From Cyrtodaria siliqua (Eukaryota; Mollusca; Bivalvia; Adapedonta; Hiatellidae): DNA of 64,000 nt. The position numbers and the translations under genes are program-made. The DNA lies in contig JAWPHD010010220.1 of assembly GCA_037043455.1 (NCBI GenBank), forward strand, positions 1-64,000, in the 5' to 3' direction. The notes under the pieces were generated by a model. The model worked only from the letters and a program-made list of their open reading frames with translations. It did no database searches and was not told the DNA's origin. Positions 24,472 to 64,000 of the stretch are shown here, piece after piece; positions within the stretch are counted from its first letter, which is position 1, and each line of letters starts with the position of its first letter.

Positions 24472-26129
24472 AGCTCTACTGGCCAAAGGCAAGGCAAGCT
24501 TATGCGATCACTTTTTGTCTGTCGTCCATCTGTCTGTCTGCTAGCAATTTTATAAAATCGCCATCTCCTCTGAAACCACTTGAAGGATTTTGATGAAACT
24601 TCATCACAATGTTACTTGTGAGGGCCCCTCTCAGATTTCGCGGCTGCCATGATGGCCAGGATGGATGGCCGCCATGGCTAAAACTAGGTCAAATTTAAGG
24701 AAATTTCAAACGACTTCTCCTCCGAAACCACTTCTTCCATTCTACTGAAATAACATATACATGTTCCTTGGGTTGGCCTCTATCAAGTTTGTGTTTTTCG
24801 TTATCGTCGAATAATCAAAATGGTCACCACGTCGACCCAAAATTTACATAGAGTTATGTAGGAAAAGGTTAAAATCGACATCTCCTCTGAAACCGCCTGA
24901 AAGATTTTGATGAAACTTAATCACAATGATATTTGGGATATTCCCTCTCAAATTTGTGTTTTTCGCGGCCGCCAGTCATCCAAGATGGCCGCCATGGCTA
25001 AAACTAGCTCAAATTTAGGGAAATTTCAAACGACATCTCCGAAGAAACCACATATTCCATTCTTGTGAAATATCATATACATGTTCCTTGGGTTGGCCTC
25101 AATCAAGTTTGTGTTTTTCGTTATCGTCAAATAATCAAAATGGCCGCCACGGCGACCCAAAGTACAGGAAAAGGTTGAAAATTACATCTTCTCTGAAACC
25201 GCCTGAAAGATTTTGATGAAACTTAATCACAATGATATTTGGAATAGCCCCTCTCAGATTTGTGTTTTTCGCGGCTGCCAGTCATCCAAGATGGCCGCCA
25301 TGTCTTAAATTTAAGGAAATTTCTAACAACATGTCCTCCGAAAACACTTATTCCATTCTTGTGAAATATCATAAACATGTTCCTTGGGTTGGCCTCTGTC
25401 AAGTTTGTGTTTTTCGTTATTGTCGAATAATCAAAGTGGCCACCACGTCAACCCAAAGTTATATAGGAAAAGGCTAAAAATGACATCTTCTCTGAAACCG
25501 GTTGAAGGATTTTGATGAAATTTAATCACAGTGATCTTTGGGATAGTCCTCCTCAGATTTTTTTCGCGGCCGTCAGTTATCCAAAATGGCCACCATGGCT
25601 AATATTAGGTCAAATTTAAAGAGATTTAAGAGAAACCACTTAATCCATTCCAGTGAAATATCATATACATGTTCCTTGAGTTGGCCTCTATCAAATTTGT
25701 GTTTTTTGTTATTGTCAAATAATCAGAATGGCTGCCACGATGAACCAAAGTTTACATAGAGTTATATAGGAAAAGGCTAAAATTGACATCTTCTCTGAAA
25801 TCTCTCGAAGGATTTTGTTGAAACTTTTATCACAATGATCGTTGGGTTAGTCCCCCTCAGATTTGTGTTTTTGGGGCCTCCAGTCATCCATGATGGCCAC
25901 CATGGCTAAACTTAGGTCAAATTTAAGGACATTTATCAAACAACATATTACCACTTATTCTATCTAGTTAAATATCATATACTTTGTGTTTTTCGTTGTC
26001 GTCAAATATTCAAAATGGCGGCCACGATATCCCAAAGTTTACATAGAGTTATATATAGGAAACATGTTTCTTGTTTTTGAATCACATCATACCAGTAGAG
26101 CGTCTACAGGCCCACTTGGGCCTCTTGTT
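24472..26129. mobile_element. Composite element T2: AGCTC ends, about 310-bp core array
   Basis: 5' AGCTCTACTGGCC at 24472; 3' CCAGTAGAGCG near 26092, hairpin aggcccacttgggcct (26108-26123), then cttgtt. Five core units contain gattttgatgaaacttaatc, ccaagatggccgccatggct and gttccttgggttggcctc. They are related to type A but clearly distinct. The ends match T1 although the core differs. Confidence 0.7.
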
Positions 26130-26146
26130 TTCAAGTTTATTGGTAT

Positions 26147-26620
26147 ATATATATATATATACTGAAAGGAAAATGAAACGAGACACGGGAATATCCGCTA
26201 TATATTGTATGTACAATATGCTGCTGTTAATCAAATGGTACATGGCTACATAAGATCTTTCCTTTCGGAAAAAAGACTAAAACAACATGTAACACAGCAA
26301 ATAGTATTCCTGCAAAGTTTCATTATTGACAGAGTATGCGTTTAGCACAAACTTAAGATGCAAAATGTTGCAAACTCTTTACATTAAATACAGTACTGAA
26401 CTGGCTCAATTTTTCAAAGAGGAACTTCAGCATTTATGAATTTCTTGTTACATTAAAACATCTACAACATCACAGTTGTGTCCTTACTCTAACTGGAACT
26501 GTTTTTTTCACAAACATCTTGGGATTTCCATGGAATATATATGGAATTAAATGTGCAGTATATACAAAATATAACGGAAATTCCCATGTCGCGTTTCTTT
26601 TTCCTTTCTGTATATATATA
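26147..26620. repeat. Imperfect long inverted repeat, arms about 75 bp
   Basis: Left arm 26147-26230 (ctgaaaggaaaatgaaacg) and right arm 26545-26620 (gcgtttctttttcctttct) are reverse-complementary with some changes. The spacer is about 315 bp. Short mirrored frames in the arms are artefacts. Confidence 0.7.
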
Positions 26621-27126
26621 TTCCAATACAGCAAAACAAATATAACATTCAAACATACAAGTTCAGATAATTCAAATGTCGTGCATGAATATATATATCA
26701 TGATTAACATAATCTGTCCTGTATACAAAGATTTCTACCGTATTTCTCTTAATAGTAGCAGTCGGGCGCTATGCAAAATACCAGGACGCTATGCAAAATA
26801 CCAGGGAGGTGCTCTTATAAAATGTAAAAAAAAAAGAAGATTTTTAAGTGGGGTGTTTGGATACAAAAGATCAAAAACTTATTGAATTTTGAAGACCTTT
26901 TGTTTATTTAATCTTTTTTTTTTTCTTTTTTTTTTTAAAGGGTTGTATACGTGAGGGAGGAGACACTCTTATAAGGGGAAATACGGATTATTTTAATATA
27001 AATTTAATACATTATCACATTTCAATTCTTCCTTGATAACATAATATTTGAGTCAACATATTTGTTCTTAGATTACAAAGGTAATAACTTAATTCATTAA
27101 GGCCATAGTCTTTACTTGGGAGAATG

Positions 27127-28558
27127 TACTGTAAGAACTGATTATTTAGCGGACATGTTATTTTAGCGCTGTTAGCAGACTTTGTCCGTGCGCTAATTCA
27201 AGATGTTCGCTAAAAAAAGAACAATTTGTCTCGCCTTTTCGAAGAAAAAGAGAGACATAGGTGTTGCTTTTCCGGCGGCGGCAAAGGCGTCAATGTTTAA
27301 GTTTTGCCTTTGATTTTCTGAAAAATTTAACCTTGTTAACATACACCATAGGGCCTTCATTTTTCATCTGATCTTTTTCAAACTTTACCAGATTGTTGAT
27401 ATCAATGAAAGCTTGGATAAGTTTGAAAACCAGCCAGTTGGGACCAGTAACACTGGATTATGGCCCTTGACTTAGTTAAAATTGTTATATTTTGGCGCGT
27501 TAATGTGGTAGGGCCTTCATTTTTCATCCGATGTTTTCAAACTTTACCAGATTGTTTATATCAATGAGAGCTTGGACGAGTTTGAAAACCAGCCAAATCG
27601 GACCATTTATGTCGGAGTTATGGCCCTTGATTTTCTGAAATACAGTATAATTTGGCCTCTTTAACACGATAAGGCCATAATTGTTGATAACAATTAAAGC
27701 TCAGACGAGTTCGAAAACCAGCCAGATAGGACGGGTAACACCAGAGTTACGGCCCTTGATTTAGTTAAAAAAAATTGCCTCAAGACGATAGGGCCTTCAT
27801 ATTTTGTCCAATCTTTACCAAAACTTTACCAGATTGTTACTATCAATGAAATCTTGGACGAGTTTGAAAACTAACCAAATCGAATCGATAGGACCTTCAT
27901 TTGGCCGGATTTCAGCGTAACTTTTCAGGGATTATCAGTACCAAGTCGAGTTATGGCCCTTTAAAGGTTTAATGCACAAACTTTGTCAGGTTTTAATATA
28001 CAAACTTTGTCTGGACTAGTTCTCCTGAACCGCTTGCCGGATTTCAGCGAAACTTTGTAGCGATGCTCAGTATCAGGTCTAGTTGTGCATATCGTCTCCG
28101 TGTTCCGATTGAATGAGTTTTGGTGTAGTTATGGCCCTTTAAAGGTTTAAATACACACATTTTGTCTGGACTAGTTCTCCTGAACCTCTGGCCAGATTTC
28201 AACGAAACTTTTCAGGGATGATCAGTACCACACTTAGTTGTGCATATCATCACTGTGTTGCAGTTTTATACAAAACTATTTTGTTGACAGCCTGAAGGCA
28301 TGATTAACAAATAAAAGCAATCGAAACTGCCGCGTCGAAGATGACCGATTGGGAATAATAGGATGATGGGAAATAATAATAAGAAATTGCCGGAAATTGT
28401 CGACATTCTGCGTAGCAAACGAGAGTGCATACATGTATATTAAAATTGAGTTTATGGCCGAGCGCTAATTCATCATTGCACTAATATGCTCAAAACCTTC
28501 AAAAATCATCTACTTTGCTAAATTTTTACTACGCTAAATAATCATTTCTTTAACAGTA
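27127..28558. mobile_element. MITE with TACTGT ends, split by a composite element
   Basis: Left end tactgtaagaactgattatt and right end aataatcatttctttaacag (to 28558) are inverted and share ATTATTTAGCG. The original MITE seems to be 27127-27225 joined to about 28440-28558, with the element described at 27226 inserted. Confidence 0.55.
27226..28430. mobile_element. Composite element with GTCTCGCC end and type-D core
   Basis: 5' end gtctcgccttttcgaag with complementary agagagac folds back, then ttttccggcggcggc. The first core (27330-27880) has about four units of type D (accagattgttgatatcaat, gagttatggcccttga), the same core as T1. A second core of two 175-bp units follows (tagttctcctgaaccgcttg, atcagtaccac). 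The 3' boundary is uncertain. Confidence 0.55.
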
Positions 28559-28559
28559 T

Positions 28560-29035
28560 TTAAACTTTTCAATATTACTCATTTGAGAAAATGATTGACT
28601 ATAAATAACACTTACTTCCCGAAAGTTTTTCTAAATGAATTATTAGGAATTCATTTTCAACCTCTAAATTGCATAACATACATATTCTGTCATCATGAGG
28701 AATTTTCTTATACCTTCGTCAACAACTAACTTATGAGTACTTGTTTGTAATTTTACCAGAAGAGGAAACCTTAATTATCGTGCTTTTCACCAGCTTTAGA
28801 AAATAAATTTGTCATAAATATAATCTCCTATAGGTATAACATTTCAATGAAAATTTACAGAAATATAAATTGGTTTTGAAAACGGAAAGAACTTCTATTA
28901 ATGGCATTGTATTACTGGCATTGTAGTTGGTAAATGTAAATCGATGTTCTCTGCCAAGTTCTTTGAAATGTCTAATGATTGAATATAGGTCTTAGCTGGA
29001 ATGCACGCTAATCACAGTAGGACCTTTTTTTAAGA
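28560..29035. other. Unique AT-rich DNA, no content recognised
   Basis: No array, element ends or exon-like segment seen. Confidence 0.35.
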
Positions 29036-29150
29036 TCTAATTGGGCGACCTTGGTAGCTCGGTGGTTAAAGCTGTGTTCTTAAGAGCTGCAGACCACTGC
29101 CCAGTGTGGATTTTTGTCTTACTCCGGACTCTTGGTGGGATCTAAAAGTA
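29036..29150 (+). mobile_element. tRNA-like SINE fragment (family S3)
   Basis: Box-A-like tggtagctcggtggttaaag near 29051 in a tRNA-like head, followed by cagtgtggatttttgtctta, probably a decayed B box. It lies 40 bp before kinase exon A. Confidence 0.45.
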
Positions 29151-29188
29151 AAAAATGCACCAAGTAATAAATACATTTTATCTTACAG

Positions 29189-60473
<31,285 letters not shown>

Positions 60474-62817
60474 TGTACATGGAGGATGAGCCTTCATTCC
60501 TGCCATATAACCTTTCACTTCGCTGTTCTGGTCCATTGACCTTCGGGAATCCACACAGTAAATCGACCGTCATATATAACCTTACATGTGGTGAAAATGA
60601 CTTAAAACACCAAACAAAGTTATGGCCTTGCTTCAGCTGACAGCTTACAGCGAGGCAATCGTGCCCATAGACAGATTTCTTCTCATTTTCCACAATACAT
60701 AAACATAGTACAGACACTATAAACATTACAGTACATTACGAGAGCTGCATACTGTAGTTAAGTCTGTACGCAAATGAACAAACTTTATATCATACTGTTA
60801 GAAGCACACAAACACATTTTAAGTTACAGGAGGATTTGTAAAAATGAAACCAATTAAAATAACATTCTTGTTCTTTCTCTCCTTGGTAAAGCGTTTTTGT
60901 CATGTAAGTATATGATTGATCCAGTACCTCAGTTGGGTTTTGATTCAAATTTCCAATATCGGATGTAGAGATATTGTTACACTAACTTCAGGCTTGAAAA
61001 AAGTGTGTGTTTTAGAGGTTTCATTACCAGTTGAAAGATCTTTTGTGCATGTAGTAACTTAAAAATAAAAAACACAAATTTTATTTTTCAAAAGATTTTT
61101 TTCTGGAAAGAATAAATATTTGGATTTTACATGTATATCTCTAAACTATGTTCAGAAGCAAAACCCAGTGTTTGATACTAATGGTAGTCCAATTGTCAGA
61201 GCTTACCAAATTTTGCGACAAAATTCATAACCTCATGTTGGCAAAAGTGGATATGATGAAATACACTATTGGACCTACCTTTGAGTTAAAATGTTGGTAG
61301 TGCTGCAGACTAATTTGAAAAAAGGGTTAGTGTCGGACGCTGGAGCAATTGCAATTTTGACTTAACATTTCCAAACCTGAGGCTAGTTTAATACCATATA
61401 CATTTAGCTTCTATACTTTTCATTAGTTTTCACAGGTTAAAATATTCAACAATTACTGGAAGTTCTGAATAACCGGAATTGGAAATGTCGGGTGTCAATT
61501 TACATGTAAAACAGAAAGGATAAGTTTGAGAGTGGGATTTTAATTCAACTTAACCGTTAATTTTGACATAAGTCACTTCAGTTACTGTTTCAACCGTATT
61601 TCAGTGATTGAATAGATTAACCTATGAAATATTTGTTTCTGTAATTTGTGAAAAGCACATTCCTTTGTGCATCATGCATTATATATGTTTCTGAGCTAAT
61701 TCCTCTCTCATTGCAATACTATGTACCTTTATCTTGTCCTTTAAGATTGTCAAACTTTACAAAAATGGATAACATGCCATCATAGGGTCATATGACATGT
61801 GAACGCATGCAATAATATCCTATCATTAAAGTCAATTCTCAGTTTGTAATAATCGCAAAAGATATACAGCTTGTAAAATGTATGTTTATGAAAGCTATCA
61901 TCTGTCCTAAACTTTACTGTATTGAAATGGCTGTTGCAGCTGGCTTTTGCTGTTCAAGCATGAGTTGTATGCTCTCCCACATTAATATAATGCTATTTGT
62001 GCATGGAAAAAGGTCTTAAATCTGTGTAAAGATGCAGTTTAACTTCGGGTTGTGCTGGGGGTCAGATTTCACTATTGCTTATTTTTAGGGGCATGCTTTC
62101 CCATTTCTAGATCGGGTTGGGTCTAATTTTATCCACGACTGTTATGATCCATTTTCACGCTTCCTAAATTCATCTATCATGATTTCTAGATCTTCATGAT
62201 GGATTTGTTTTCGATTTTGTTAAGAAATGAGCATTGTTTCATGCTTTGAAATTGTTATTTTTTCTGCATGGACCATGTTTGAGTTCTTATTAATCATGTT
62301 TTGAGTTAAAAACGACTGGTGTACATATATTTTGTGTTTGATATTTGTTCTACTTTTACCAGTGATGATATAGACGATCATGAACATGCAAATTGGCCAT
62401 CTCTTAATACTCCACAGCTGTTTGTCTACAAAAATGTTGCCAAAAAAAAAGTTTAATGGGAATGATGAAATATTTTCGAACTTATTTTGTAAAATGGGTT
62501 TCCTGTTGGAGGATATTTCAGGCACTTGCTAACCCTATTTATTACTGAAGTATCTTTCGCTATAAGGTACACAAAAGTGAATTTTTCTTACTCTGTAAAC
62601 TTGGAACAACTTAGTAAAACCATGCAGGTGTACGTAGAAAAACTAGTTTTATATAAATATAATGCAATACTTTATACACATGTTGTCTAAATATATAAAT
62701 ATATGATTACTAGGGAAGGCTGATCCAGTTACTTGTATGTTGACCTTCCAGTCTATTATTGGCCTGTTGGGACTGGGACAATGGGATTAGCGTGTCTATC
62801 ATCTGTTTTGTCTTTGT
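60474..62817 (+). other. Probable 3' UTR and downstream DNA
   Basis: Follows the kinase stop codon. AATAAA occurs at 61068 and 61111, so a 3' UTR of roughly 0.6-0.7 kb is possible, but no signal is decisive. A 66-bp S1 SINE tail fragment in + orientation (60553-60618, tcgaccgtcatatataacct) lies within it. No further gene recognised. Confidence 0.35.
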
Positions 62818-63122
62818 GATGGGGGGCATGGCCCAGTGGATAGTGCAGTGGACTTGAAACCAGAGGACCTGGGTTCAAGCCTCACCATTGTCCCTGAGTT
62901 GTGTCGATGTGTTCTTGGGTAAGAAGCTTTATCGTAGCCTCGACCATCAGATGGGGACGTAAACCAGGCGGTCCTGTTTATTGCCAGCGCATATACGAAC
63001 CATAGGAATCAATTTGTTATTAAGAGTAGGGCAGATTTCAGGATTCCTATGTATCCATCCCCGCTCTTTAGAGAGGCTATAAATAACCTATAATATGTTG
63101 ATGAGCCTTTAACAACATTCAA
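62818..63122 (+). mobile_element. tRNA-derived SINE family S2, intact reference copy
   Basis: 305 bp flanked by TTGTCTTTGT (62808-62817 and 63123-63132). Box A tggcccagtgg (62829-62839), box B gggttcaagcctc (62871-62883). The body has gatggggacgtaaaccaggc (62950-62969), the segment that is expanded in the copy at 41936. The tail ends gttgatgagcctttaacaac. No enzyme is encoded; a partner LINE would be needed for mobility. Confidence 0.88.
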
Positions 63123-63132
63123 TTGTCTTTGT

Positions 63133-63885
63133 AATCTGGTCATGTCTTAAATATAAGGCTCTTTATATTTGCTAAAACATGACAACACTTTAGCCCGGAA
63201 GATAAAACTCGTTTTCTTTTTAGGTCTTTTACGAATAGGTGCAAGGCCCTAACAATTGGGAAAAATGATCAATGCGAACCTCTCAATTTGGGTAAAAATA
63301 ACAATATCAATTGTAAGATTTAATATGGTTTAATGATATTGAACTATATTGAATTAATTTTTACTTCCAAAAAGATAACATGTCAAGGTGTATCTCACAA
63401 TTATGTTTTAAAGGGGAAAAAAAATAAAATTGGGAGTTTTTTCTTTCTAATCAAAGAAAAACATACTCTTTGGTGTTGGGAAATACGCCCTAAAAACGGC
63501 CAAAAAAGGAACAATAAAACTGCACGAACACACACACATATAATCCAAAGGTTGGAAAATCATGTCCATATAAAATTGTGGAGTTAATGTTTCCATGTGT
63601 ACGTACTGTATGTCCAGATGTTGATATATTTTAGGCTCGTCTGTAGCCCTGCAGTCATCTGAGGCGAAGCCTTTAACAGCCTCCAGGCGACAGACATCTG
63701 CTTAGTGTGGGTTAAAAAACATTCTTAACTGTTTATTATATATTATTTGATGATGTTTTATGACACATGGGTTGAAAGGCAGTGGAAGTGTATTATATGC
63801 AATGGAGAGTACTTTGAAAAGGAATAAAACACATCATCATAACAACGTAAAACTGTTACAAGTTCTACGTCAAGTCATGTTACGC
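63133..63885. other. No recognised content
   Basis: AT-rich; short frames only. A GC-richer piece near 63650 (aggcgaagcctttaacagcc) may be a decayed repeat. Confidence 0.35.
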
Positions 63886-64000
63886 TTTAGTTGGTTGGTT
63901 TTTTGGTTGGTTGGTTGGTTGGTTGGTTGGTTGGTTGGTTGGTTGAATGGTGTTTTACATCATTTTCAGTACATTTTATGCTATATTTGATGGTCGATTT
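63886..64000 (-). mobile_element. SINE family S1 tail region, cut by window edge
   Basis: A (ggtt)n run of about 55 bp, then atggtgttttacatcatttt and gatggtcgattt, the tail-proximal part of S1. The run is an expanded simple-repeat tail, (AACC)n in the SINE's own orientation. Confidence 0.7.

Noticed and set aside
18259..26129. Autonomous Helitron or Helentron protein
   Set aside because: No Rep or helicase motifs in any frame; only the end structure suggests the class.
62829..62883. Functional tRNA gene
   Set aside because: Box A and box B are present but no cloverleaf with acceptor stem; it is the head of a SINE with target duplications. The same holds for 41946, 52456, 53132, 29051 and 30212.

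Overview
The window is animal nuclear DNA: about two thirds A+T, one intron-rich gene with GT-AG introns, and a very high load of short interspersed and tandem repeats. The kinase sequence, the tRNA-derived SINEs and repeat modules of the kind seen in bivalve genomes suggest a marine bivalve mollusc. The species cannot be fixed from sequence alone.

The one well-supported gene is a PCTAIRE-type cyclin-dependent kinase (CDK16/17/18 group, closest in wording to CDK17). It lies on the + strand as 13 coding exons from 29189 to the stop at 60473. Spliced together they give 1245 bases, or 414 residues, all in phase. The protein has the KRLSLPADIR segment, the RRKSLSEIGFGK regulatory segment, a GEGTYATV loop, the PCTAIRE helix, [11 protein letters not shown], the SNEVVTLWYRPPD activation segment and a divergent C-terminal tail. 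The remaining N-terminal coding exons are upstream of the window or unrecognised. A candidate alternative first exon, ending ATG-GAG before a splice donor at 8246, would join in frame.

Everything else is non-coding. Region 1-29188 (upstream DNA or first introns) is a mosaic of short elements and arrays: TTAA-flanked MITEs, tRNA-derived SINEs, six minisatellites, and composite elements 1-2 kb long. The composites have inverted-repeat ends, an internal tandem array and a 3' hairpin. The introns carry the same material. They also hold a degenerate mariner (38784-40065, with inverted repeats and TA flanks), a 40-copy 46-bp array (35079-36918), a 77-copy 34-bp array (42069-44682) and a 50-copy 50-bp array (46410-48897).

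Three observations stand out. (1) The composite elements look modular: the same ends enclose different core arrays, and one core occurs behind different ends. (2) The 34-bp array is an expansion of a segment inside a tRNA-derived SINE whose 9-bp target duplication still flanks the expanded copy; a second copy at 54390-54640 has expanded independently at the same internal place. (3) A small duplication has repeated the 5' splice site of kinase exon 4, and the second site would add 11 residues in frame. No complete transposase, reverse transcriptase, RNA gene or second complete protein gene was found.
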